Positions 1 through 5,103 of a stretch of DNA of 6,288 nucleotides are shown here, piece after piece. The notes under the pieces were generated by a model. That model had not been told where the DNA came from. It was given only the letters and a program-made list of their open reading frames with translations, and did no database searches. The stretch is from Vermiphilus sp. (GTDB lineage Bacteria; Ratteibacteria; UBA8468; B48-G9; JAFGKM01). The stretch is taken from assembly GCA_020722825.1 (NCBI GenBank), contig DYKC01000062.1, positions 1-6,288 on the forward strand. The letters are read 5' to 3'. A program made the translations under genes and the position numbers. Position 1 is the stretch's first letter. Every line of letters begins with the position of its first letter.

Positions 1-667
1 TACGAAACCTGACCCTGAATTTTTTTTCAAGCGGTTCAAAATGTATATCACTTGCTCTGCGTCTCAACGCTTCAACAAAAATAAGATTGCAGATTTTAAC
101 AACCGGTGCCTGTAAAGCAAGAACCTCATCATCTTCTACATTAACATCTGTTTCAGGCAGGGCAAGGTCTATGGTAGCGCTGCTTGCTTTCTGAAGCATC
201 TGGGTGAGATCCTCCGTAGATTCCTGGCCGTAGTATTTATCAAATAACTGGTTTATCTCTTCAGGAAATGTTATCATAACCTCAATGTTTTTTATCTCCT
301 CAGAGCCTATGACCTTTTTGAAGTAGTCCGTAGCCAGTATATTGATAGGGTCATCGGAAACCAGAATCAGTCTACCATCCTCGCTCTTTTCCCAGGGTAT
401 GACCCTGTGGGACTTTGCTATTTTGGGTGGAATGATTGGTAGCAGTTCGGAGGGAATTTCTCGGGCAGGAAGTTCTTTCTGGACGATACCCATCTGGAAG
501 GAGAAAGACGGAGATACCTCTCCGAAAGGCAGCATCCCTCTATTCTGGAAAACCTGTTTCAAAGAATTTCCTGTCTTCTCTTGTTCCTCAAGAGCACCCT
601 CTATGGCTTTTCTATCCCACAGTCCGATGCTAGAGATTATATTTATTACTTCCTTTTTGCTCGGCAT
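1..667 (-). CDS. Type II secretion / type IV pilus assembly ATPase (GspE/PilB family), N-terminal part, cut by window edge
   Basis: The reverse strand reads open from ATG at 667 to the left edge, giving 222 residues with no stop. It starts MPSKKEVINIISSIGLWDRK. Residues from about 5 to 160 look like the MshEN/T2SSE N-terminal region that precedes the motor domain in GspE, PilB and MshE proteins. The stretch from about 190 onward, including VEALRRRASDIHFEP, is the well-known start of the secretion-ATPase N2 domain. The Walker A, Asp-box, Walker B and Cys4 zinc motifs would lie beyond the left edge and cannot be checked. The family is a cytoplasmic hexameric ATPase that drives pseudopilus or pilus assembly at the inner membrane. 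GspE and PilB cannot be told apart here. The start has no Shine-Dalgarno sequence and sits at the predicted transcription start of its own promoter. The gene is on the same strand as the RHH gene, 54 bases downstream of it. Confidence 0.87.
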   Translation of the reverse strand, partial: MPSKKEVINIISSIGLWDRKAIEGALEEQEKTGNSLKQVFQNRGMLPFGEVSPSFSFQMGIVQKELPAREIPSELLPIIPPKIAKSHRVIPWEKSEDGRLILVSDDPINILATDYFKKVIGSEEIKNIEVMITFPEEINQLFDKYYGQESTEDLTQMLQKASSATIDLALPETDVNVEDDEVLALQAPVVKICNLIFVEALRRRASDIHFEPLEKKFRVRFR

Positions 668-673
668 GTTTAT

Positions 674-702
674 ATTCTACCATAAAACGCAGGGATTGTC
701 AA
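674..702 (-). promoter_or_regulatory. Strong sigma70-type promoter for the secretion ATPase gene
   Basis: Read on the minus strand there is a perfect -35 box TTGACA (702-697), a 17-base spacer, and the -10 box TAGAAT (679-674), which differs from consensus at one base. The TG of an extended -10 element lies directly upstream. The expected transcription start, about 7 bases past the -10 box, falls on the A of the ATG at 667, so the transcript would have no 5' leader. The promoter separates the ATPase gene from the parA-RHH unit. Confidence 0.75.
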
Positions 703-721
703 TCTCCTGTTAGGATATATA

Positions 722-943
722 TCATGTTTTAGCCAGGTAACTTTTGACCGCTTCTGTCAGCCAGTCAGAGATTGTTTTATCCTGCTCTACAGCGCTGTGT
801 TTTACTTTTTTCATCAGGTCCACGGGTAGAATAAAGGTATATTTCTTGTTTACGCCTGTTTTTATCCTGTCTTCATCTTTTCCGCCTTTCCTGTCAGAAG
901 TATACTCAAAAAGTCTTTTTGTCTGAGGACCCAATCTTTTCAT
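722..943 (-). CDS. Small ribbon-helix-helix DNA-binding protein, probable ParA partner
   Basis: 73 residues. The C-terminal half fits an RHH fold (CopG/Arc/ParG type): a strand around residues 33-40 (KKYTFILP), helix 1 around 41-54 (VDLMKKVKHSAVEQ), a short DKT turn, and helix 2 around 58-72 (ISDWLTEAVKSYLAK). Residues 1-32 are highly charged, rich in Lys and Arg, and probably disordered. In ParG- and omega-type partition proteins such tails touch ParA and stimulate its ATPase; that role here is inference. The start is supported by an AAGGAGA ribosome binding site about 7 bases upstream. The gene follows parA on the same strand after 47 bases, so the two are probably co-transcribed, which matches the usual parA-then-centromere-binding-protein order. 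An antitoxin or unrelated repressor remains possible, but no toxin gene lies next to it. Confidence 0.72.
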   Translation of the reverse strand: MKRLGPQTKRLFEYTSDRKGGKDEDRIKTGVNKKYTFILPVDLMKKVKHSAVEQDKTISDWLTEAVKSYLAKT

Positions 944-960
944 TTGTTCATTCTCCTTTT

Positions 961-980
961 CCCCGAATCCCTGTTTTTTA
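961..980. repeat. Remnant of the palindromic heptamer element (right-arm end)
   Basis: This stretch holds a CCGAATC heptamer followed by CCTGTTTTTT. That is the same outer end seen in the right arm of the full element at 1881-1983 (GAATCCTGTTTTTT), with one additional C. It lies in the 47-base gap between parA and the RHH gene, just upstream of the RHH ribosome binding site. It is short, so chance similarity cannot be excluded, but the rare heptamer and the joined T-run make a truncated copy likely. Confidence 0.45.
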
Positions 981-990
981 CTTTGAGGGG

Positions 991-1764
991 CTATGATTTT
1001 ATCCGCTTTTTAATTTCTTTTGCAAGTGATAGAAAATCTTCTGAAGCCGTTGAACTGCCTGCATAGTCAAATATGGATTTCCCGAAAGACGGTGATTCTC
1101 TGAGACGGCTACACACATTGACTCCGTTTTTAAAGAGAAGAGCACCAAACTCCTTTTTAAGGAGGGCCAGACTTTCCTCCGTAATTCTCAACCGCCTGTC
1201 AATCATATTCGGTAAAATACCAAGTATTGCAAGTCCAGGATTAAGTCTTTTCCTGACCTCCTCAACCGTTTCCATAAGATGCGATAGTCCTTCAAGAGAC
1301 AGATAATCACAGAGAACAGGAACGATAATATAGTCAGAAGCACATAACCCGTTGACGGTAAGCAGGGATAGAGAAGGCGGACAGTCAATAAAAACAAAAT
1401 CAAAGGAGTTCAGTACATCTGCACTTCTGTCAAGGTTCTTTTTCAGAAAAAATTGGTTTTTGCTCTTTGAAACAAGTTCAACCTCGGTATGAGCAAGGGT
1501 TGTATCAGCAGGGATCACTGACAGATCCGCCATATAACTATCCAGCATAACATCTCCAATCCTTGCCGTCCCAGAAAGAAAGTCCGATACCGTCAGGTCC
1601 TCCGGTTTCAGACGTATTCCAACGCTGACAGTAGCATTGCCCTGCGGGTCAAGGTCAATAATGAGAACCCTTTCTCCTGTCTTGACAAGACCTGCAGCAA
1701 TATTCAGGCAAGCAGTGGTTTTCCCTGTACCCCCCTTCTGGTTGGAAAATGATATAATTTTCAT
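991..1764 (-). CDS. parA: ParA/Soj-type partition ATPase
   Basis: 257 residues, close to the usual size of Soj-type ParA proteins that lack an N-terminal helix-turn-helix. The deviant Walker A motif KGGTGKTT is at residues 10-17 and includes the signature first lysine. The A' motif is in LIIDLDPQGNAT near residues 34-45, and the Walker B/switch region is FVFIDCPPS near 124-132. The family binds DNA non-specifically as an ATP-bound dimer and positions DNA or protein cargo on the nucleoid; a partner protein triggers ATP hydrolysis. The start at 1764 is chosen because MKIISFSNQKGG is the standard N-terminus. An in-frame ATG at 1809 would add 15 atypical residues. No Shine-Dalgarno sequence precedes 1764, and a promoter-like -10 lies 7 bases upstream, so leaderless translation is likely. 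The RHH gene downstream is the likely partner. Whether the cargo is the chromosome, a former plasmid or a protein cluster is unknown. Confidence 0.93.
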   Translation of the reverse strand: MKIISFSNQKGGTGKTTACLNIAAGLVKTGERVLIIDLDPQGNATVSVGIRLKPEDLTVSDFLSGTARIGDVMLDSYMADLSVIPADTTLAHTEVELVSKSKNQFFLKKNLDRSADVLNSFDFVFIDCPPSLSLLTVNGLCASDYIIVPVLCDYLSLEGLSHLMETVEEVRKRLNPGLAILGILPNMIDRRLRITEESLALLKKEFGALLFKNGVNVCSRLRESPSFGKSIFDYAGSSTASEDFLSLAKEIKKRIKS

Positions 1765-1771
1765 AGCAGAT

Positions 1772-1800
1772 AGTTTACACCAAAGACAGATTATTTTCAA
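1772..1800 (-). promoter_or_regulatory. Probable parA promoter
   Basis: On the minus strand, TTGAAA (1800-1795) and TAAACT (1777-1772) are separated by 17 bases. The -10 box matches four of six consensus positions. The expected start is at 1765-1764, that is, at the parA ATG. It is weaker than the other promoters in the window and stands back to back with the rpsF promoter, with 13 bases between the two -35 boxes, so a repressor bound here could affect both. Confidence 0.5.
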
Positions 1801-1813
1801 CTTTAACATTTAT

Positions 1814-1841
1814 TTGACTTTTTGTAAGAAACGGATATAAT
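1814..1841 (+). promoter_or_regulatory. Promoter of the rpsF-ssb-rpsR-rplI-dnaB-mlaE operon
   Basis: TTGACT (1814-1819, one mismatch) and a perfect TATAAT (1836-1841) are separated by 16 bases. Transcription would start near 1848, giving a leader of about 177 bases before rpsF. The leader contains the first full palindromic element. No other convincing promoter was seen in the intergenic gaps of the operon before 5908. Confidence 0.7.
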
Positions 1842-1880
1842 AAGATTGCTGGTTTTAAAAAACAGTAAAGGTTGTAATAC

Positions 1881-1983
1881 AAAAAACAGGCGGTTCGGGA
1901 CTCGGGATTGGAGGTTCGGCAAAGACAAAAGCAGCAAAAAGTTTTTCCGAATCCCTAAACCCGAATCATGAATCCTGTTTTTT
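1881..1983. repeat. Palindromic heptamer element, copy A, in the rpsF leader
   Basis: 103 bases. The outer ends form a perfect 10-base inverted repeat, AAAAAACAGG / CCTGTTTTTT. The left arm consists of 7-base units GTTCGGG, ACTCGGG, ATTGGAG, GTTCGGC (1893-1920). The right arm has CCGAATC, CCTAAAC, CCGAATC, ATGAATC (1947-1974), which read on the other strand as ATTCGGG-like units. The centre (1921-1946) is A/T-rich. It shares a 28-base identical block (1892-1919 = 2850-2877) and a 47-base block with three mismatches (1921-1967 = 2879-2925) with copy B. If transcribed it can form a long imperfect hairpin ending in six U residues, so it is terminator-like. A 9-base string AAAAAACAG occurs at 1857-1865 and again at its left end. 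Confidence 0.85.
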
Positions 1984-2024
1984 AGATAGTTCGGATAAAA
2001 GATAAAGATAAGGAGAGATGGAGG

Positions 2025-2381
2025 ATGGAAAAACAATATGAGGGTTGTTTTCTTCTTAAATCAAGTATACCTAAAGAAGAAACAGAAAAAGAGATATCTT
2101 TTATTGAAGAAACTATTAAGAAAAACGGTGGGGAGATAATTAAAAAAGAACCGTGGGGGACCAAACGTCTCGCATATCCAATTAAGAAAAATACAGATGC
2201 ATTTTATTACCTTTTTTTCTTTAAAGCCTCACCTGATATGATTTTACCCATTGACCTATTTCTTAAAAGAAGAGAAAGTATTCTCAGATACCTGTTTTTG
2301 GAGAGGAAAAAACTTCCTAGAGAGAGGAAAAAACAGAAATCAGAATCCCATCCTTCAAAGAAGAAAAGTAAAGAAGAATAA
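2025..2381 (+). CDS. rpsF: 30S ribosomal protein S6
   Basis: 118 residues. It begins MEKQYEGCFLLKSSIP and carries the conserved S6 core EPWGTKRLAYPIKK at residues 42-55, followed by the aromatic strand DAFYYLFFFKAS and a helix leading to RRESILRYLFL. The last 25 residues or so are a Lys/Arg-rich tail, which is common and variable in S6. S6 pairs with S18 on the 30S platform and binds 16S rRNA. The start is supported by AGGAG at 2011-2015, 9 bases upstream. A second purine run, GGAGG, touches the ATG and is too close to serve. An out-of-frame ATG at 2018 lies between the two. It is the first gene of the operon. In several bacteria the S6:S18 complex represses its own operon by binding the rpsF leader; no such site was identified here with confidence. 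Confidence 0.96.
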   Translation: MEKQYEGCFLLKSSIPKEETEKEISFIEETIKKNGGEIIKKEPWGTKRLAYPIKKNTDAFYYLFFFKASPDMILPIDLFLKRRESILRYLFLERKKLPRERKKQKSESHPSKKKSKEE

Positions 2382-2400
2382 AAAACGCAAGTAATAAAAA

Positions 2401-2433
2401 CCTTTACTTTTATGTATGAGCAGCCTGTAAAGG
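2401..2433 (+). promoter_or_regulatory. Hairpin that overlaps the ssb ribosome binding site
   Basis: CCTTTAC (2401-2407) and GTAAAGG (2427-2433) are perfect 7-base complements with a 19-base loop. The right half contains most of the ssb Shine-Dalgarno AAAGGAG (2429-2435), which lies 6 bases before the ATG at 2442. When folded, the site would be partly hidden. The stem is only 7 bp with three G-C pairs, so its stability in the cell is uncertain. Confidence 0.45.
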
Positions 2434-2441
2434 AGAGAAAA

Positions 2442-2828
2442 ATGGCAGGACCAAATCTAAACAAAGTTTTTCTTATAGGACGGTTAACAAGGGACCCTGA
2501 ACTCAGATATACTCCAGGGGGACAGGCGGTAGCAAATCTCGGATTAGCAGTTAACCGTGAATTCCCCACAAAAGAAGGGAGAAAAGAAGAGACCTGTTTT
2601 GTAAACCTCGTCATATGGGGAAAAAGAGCCGAGGTGTGTGCCGAGTATATGAAAAAAGGCAGTTTGATATTTGTAGAGGGACGTCTACAGTACAGAAAAT
2701 GGGAAACACAGGATAAAGAAAAACGGTCAACAATAGAGGTGGTAGTGGAAGATTTCCAGTTTCTTGACAGACCAACAGACCTACCTGCAGAAAAATTAGT
2801 GGAAGAACCCGAGGAACAAAATCAATAA
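2442..2828 (+). CDS. ssb: Single-stranded DNA-binding protein SSB
   Basis: 128 residues. The OB-fold domain covers about residues 4-108, with NKVFLIGRLTRDPELRYTP, VANLGLAVNREF, TCFVNLVIWGKRAE and GSLIFVEGRLQYRKWE in the usual order. Trp59 and Trp87 are in the positions of DNA-stacking aromatics. The start at 2442 gives the standard N-terminus MAGPNLNKVFLIGRL and has AAGGAG upstream; an in-frame ATG at 2412 would add ten unlikely residues. SSB coats single-stranded DNA at the replication fork and recruits repair proteins through an acidic tail normally ending in DIPF or similar. Here the tail is short and acidic (LVEEPEEQNQ) and lacks the terminal Pro-Phe. It lies between rpsF and rpsR as in many bacteria. 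Confidence 0.96.
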   Translation: MAGPNLNKVFLIGRLTRDPELRYTPGGQAVANLGLAVNREFPTKEGRKEETCFVNLVIWGKRAEVCAEYMKKGSLIFVEGRLQYRKWETQDKEKRSTIEVVVEDFQFLDRPTDLPAEKLVEEPEEQNQ

Positions 2829-2838
2829 TACCTTACAA

Positions 2839-2942
2839 TAAAAGACAGGGGTTCGGGACTCGGGATTGGAGGTTCGGGAAAGACAAAAGCACAAAAGAGT
2901 TTTTCCGAATCCCTAAACCCGAATCCCTAATCCCGTCTTTTA
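2839..2942. repeat. Palindromic heptamer element, copy B, between ssb and rpsR
   Basis: 104 bases with ends TAAAAGAC / GTCTTTTA. Left-arm units are GTTCGGG, ACTCGGG, ATTGGAG, GTTCGGG (2851-2878). Right-arm units are CCGAATC, CCTAAAC, CCGAATC, CCTAATC (2905-2932) followed by CCG. It is about nine-tenths identical to copy A over nearly its full length. Four CCC runs at 2911-2934, each separated by four bases, give a G-quadruplex motif on the minus strand and an i-motif on the plus strand. It fills most of the 143-base gap before rpsR and would be transcribed as a long hairpin inside the operon. Confidence 0.87.
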
Positions 2943-2971
2943 ATGGTGATGGATAAAGGAGAAAATTGGAT

Positions 2972-3190
2972 ATGGCAACAAAAACAAAGGTTAAAATCTG
3001 TCAGTTCTGTAAAGCAAAGATGGATGAAATTGACTATAAAGATATAGGAAGGATTAAAAGATTTACAAGTAGCAGAGGAAAGATTTTACCACCACGAATA
3101 ACCGGAACCTGTGCGAGACACCAGAGAATGCTGGCAAAAGCAATAAAAAGAGCCAGATTTCTTGGACTCTTGCCGTATATTAAGGTATAA
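2972..3190 (+). CDS. rpsR: 30S ribosomal protein S18 (zinc-binding type)
   Basis: 72 residues, near the usual S18 length. The core IDYKDIGRIKRFTSSRGKI, PPRITGTCARHQR and AIKRARFLGLLPY is diagnostic. Cys10 and Cys13 (CQFC) with Cys47 and His50 (CARH) form the CXXC...CXXH set of the metal-binding form of S18. The start at 2972 is preferred: AAGGAG at 2956-2961 is 10 bases away and the protein then begins MATKTKVKICQFC. A TTG two codons earlier (2966) is in frame but only 4 bases from that site. S18 assembles with S6, the product of the first gene of this operon. Confidence 0.95.
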   Translation: MATKTKVKICQFCKAKMDEIDYKDIGRIKRFTSSRGKILPPRITGTCARHQRMLAKAIKRARFLGLLPYIKV

Positions 3191-3191
3191 C

Positions 3192-3256
3192 GACAGAAAA
3201 TCTTAATCCCGCTGTCTGAATTAGGTTCCATGAAAATGTCGTGGTGGGTTATGGAA
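3192..3256 (+). other. Two small inverted repeats in the rpsR-rplI gap
   Basis: GACAG (3192-3196) pairs with CTGTC (3212-3216). TTCCATGA (3226-3233) pairs with TTATGGAA (3249-3256), including one G-T wobble. Another GACAG at 3277-3281, just before the rplI ribosome binding site, could compete for the same CTGTC. The stems are short and no T-run follows, so they are not terminators. A function is not shown. Confidence 0.25.
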
Positions 3257-3293
3257 ATAAAGAACAGAACAAGTGGGACAGAGGAGAAAAACA

Positions 3294-3743
3294 ATGAAGG
3301 TAATATTTGTCAGGGACCTTCCTGGAAAAGGTAAGAAGAAAGAGATTAAAGAAGTCAATACCGGATATGCCCGTAACTATCTTATCCCAAAAGGGATAGC
3401 AAAAGAAGCAACCCCACAGAATATAAAAATTCTGAATGAGCAGGAAAAGGCACTTGAGAAGAAAAGAATAAAGATAGTTGAACAGGCAAACAAGATAAAA
3501 AACGCCCTACGGGATAAGTCCATTACCATTAATTCCAAAGCAGGACAGGATGATAAACTGTTTGGCTCCGTCACTACAGAGGATATCGCATCAGCGATAA
3601 ATCAACAGTTATCTCTTGAAATTGACAAGCATCAGATTATCCTTGAACAGCCTATAAAAAAACTCGGTATATACAAGATTCCTGTAAGGCTGTGTGAAGA
3701 GGTAACCGGGGAAGTTAAAATATGGGTTGTAAGCGAGAAATAA
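3294..3743 (+). CDS. rplI: 50S ribosomal protein L9
   Basis: 149 residues, the standard length of bacterial L9. The N-terminal RNA-binding domain is clear: MKVIFVRDLPGKGKKKEIKE, then VNTGYARNYLIPKGIAKEAT. A long charged connecting helix follows at about residues 45-75, and the C-terminal domain contains KLFGSVTTEDIASAI and ends GEVKIWVVSEK. L9 binds 23S rRNA near the L1 stalk and helps keep the reading frame. The start at 3294 matches the family N-terminus and has GAGGAG at 3281-3286. An in-frame upstream ATG at 3273 would add seven residues not typical of L9. One base separates its stop codon from dnaB, so translation is probably coupled. Confidence 0.96.
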   Translation: MKVIFVRDLPGKGKKKEIKEVNTGYARNYLIPKGIAKEATPQNIKILNEQEKALEKKRIKIVEQANKIKNALRDKSITINSKAGQDDKLFGSVTTEDIASAINQQLSLEIDKHQIILEQPIKKLGIYKIPVRLCEEVTGEVKIWVVSEK

Positions 3744-3744
3744 A

Positions 3745-5103
3745 ATGCCAGGGAATAAAGGGAATAATAAGAAAGAGATGGTTTTTAGTAAAATTCCTCC
3801 TCAAAGTCTGGAAGCAGAGAAGGCTATTCTCGGTTGTATGCTGATAAGCGAAGATGCAAAAGCACAGGTCTTTGAAACATTGACCGAGGACTACTTTTAC
3901 AGTGAAACCCACCGAAAAATATTTTCCTGTCTGTCCACTCTATTTGAAAAGAATGAAAAGTGTGACCTCATAACGGTAACCAACCAGTTAAAACAGCAGG
4001 ATATGCTTGATGAAGTAGGAGGTATTGAATATATAGCCGAACTTGTGGAACTGATGCCCACTGCGGCAAATGTTGACGAGTACCTGAAAATAATCAAGGA
4101 TAAATATCTTCTGAGGACTATTATTGAAAACGCCACCAGGATTATATCTGAAGCATCAAAAGAACCTGAGGAAGTTGACTCTTTTCTGGACAAAGCAGAA
4201 TCTCTGATTTTTGACATAAGCCAACACAAGACCAGAAGAGATGCTTACCCGCTTAAAGACCTGATAAAGGAAAATATAGAAACGATTGAAGATATACACA
4301 ACAGAAGAGGTTTTGTTACTGGACTGCCCACAGGATTTATTGACCTTGACAGACAAACCACAGGCTTGCACCCATCGGATTTTGTCATTATCGCCTCCAG
4401 GCCATCCATGGGAAAAACCGCCTTTGCCTGTAACATTGCCCTTAATCTTAATGCTGGGGTAACCAAGTTTCCTATACTGATGTTCAGTCTTGAAATGAGT
4501 AAGGAACAACTTGTTCAGAGGATGTTGTGCTGCGAAGCAAGAATTAATCTTATGAAATTAAGACAGGGCATGCTTTCTGATGAAGATATGGGCAATTTAC
4601 TGCTGTCTGCAGGGCGTCTTGAAGAGACTCCTATATTTATTGACGATACTCCTTCACTCAACGTTTTTGAACTACGTGCAAGGGCGCGAAGACTTAAAGC
4701 AAAGGCTAACATACAACTCATCATCATAGACTACCTGCAACTTATGAGGAGCCACAGAAGAGTAGAAAATAGACAGCAGGAAATAAGCGAGATATCCGCT
4801 TCTTTAAAATCTCTTGCAAAAGAGTTGAAGGTCCCGGTAATAGCTATTTCACAGTTAAGTAGAGCCACCGAACAAAGAGAGAACAAAGAACCTCATCTCT
4901 CAGACTTGAGGGAAAGCGGCTCCCTTGAACAGGATGCCGACCTGGTACTTCTTCTTTACAGAGAGGATTTTTATAAAAAGGGTGCAAATGATGGAGTCGC
5001 CGATGTAATCATAGCAAAACAACGAAACGGACCCACAGGTACAATAAAACTTACCTTTCTAAAAGAATTTACAAGGTTTGAAAACTACACCAGGCGGGAA
5101 TAA
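3745..5103 (+). CDS. dnaB: Replicative DNA helicase DnaB
   Basis: 452 residues, full length for a DnaB without an intein. The N-terminal domain (about 15-120) starts with the typical PPQSLEAEKAILGCML. A linker helix follows, then the RecA-like domain from TGLPTGFIDLDRQTTGL onward. Walker A is SRPSMGKTAF with Lys224 and Thr225. Walker B is LIIIDYLQLM with Asp329. The region from 369 (SQLSRATEQRENK through SDLRESGSLEQDADLVLLLYR) carries the conserved H3/H4 motifs. DnaB is the hexameric helicase that unwinds DNA at the fork. The ATG at 3745 is one base after the rplI stop and has only a weak Shine-Dalgarno. A second in-frame ATG at 3778 would give MVFSKIPPQSLEAEKA and cannot be excluded. Confidence 0.97.
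   Translation: MPGNKGNNKKEMVFSKIPPQSLEAEKAILGCMLISEDAKAQVFETLTEDYFYSETHRKIFSCLSTLFEKNEKCDLITVTNQLKQQDMLDEVGGIEYIAELVELMPTAANVDEYLKIIKDKYLLRTIIENATRIISEASKEPEEVDSFLDKAESLIFDISQHKTRRDAYPLKDLIKENIETIEDIHNRRGFVTGLPTGFIDLDRQTTGLHPSDFVIIASRPSMGKTAFACNIALNLNAGVTKFPILMFSLEMSKEQLVQRMLCCEARINLMKLRQGMLSDEDMGNLLLSAGRLEETPIFIDDTPSLNVFELRARARRLKAKANIQLIIIDYLQLMRSHRRVENRQQEISEISASLKSLAKELKVPVIAISQLSRATEQRENKEPHLSDLRESGSLEQDADLVLLLYREDFYKKGANDGVADVIIAKQRNGPTGTIKLTFLKEFTRFENYTRRE

Noticed and set aside
342..713. Plus-strand open frame of 123 codons
   Set aside because: It lies opposite the secretion ATPase gene, which has clear family motifs on the minus strand. The plus-strand product has no recognisable domain, so it is a shadow frame.
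1765..1809. Upstream ATG at 1809 for parA
   Set aside because: It would add MLKLKIICLWCKLSA before the standard ParA N-terminus and would span the predicted promoter. Start 1764 fits the family.
1881..1983. Copy A as a simple intrinsic terminator for parA or rpsF
   Set aside because: It has a terminator-like T-run, but it is downstream of the rpsF promoter and upstream of the gene, and a near-identical copy lies within the operon. A repeat element explains it better, although some attenuation is possible.
2207..2614. Minus-strand open frame of 135 codons across rpsF and ssb
   Set aside because: It is antisense to two well-identified genes, and its product resembles no known family.
2839..2942. 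CRISPR array or phage attachment site
   Set aside because: The repeated units are 7 bases with no spacers and are arranged as inverted arms. No cas, integrase or tRNA gene is present.
3191..3293. Degraded fourth copy of the palindromic element near 3200-3216
   Set aside because: Only TTAATCCCG resembles the element; the heptamer spacing and arms are absent.
4156..4509. Minus-strand frames opposite dnaB
   Set aside because: Several long frames lie antisense to dnaB; none shows a domain, and dnaB is intact.
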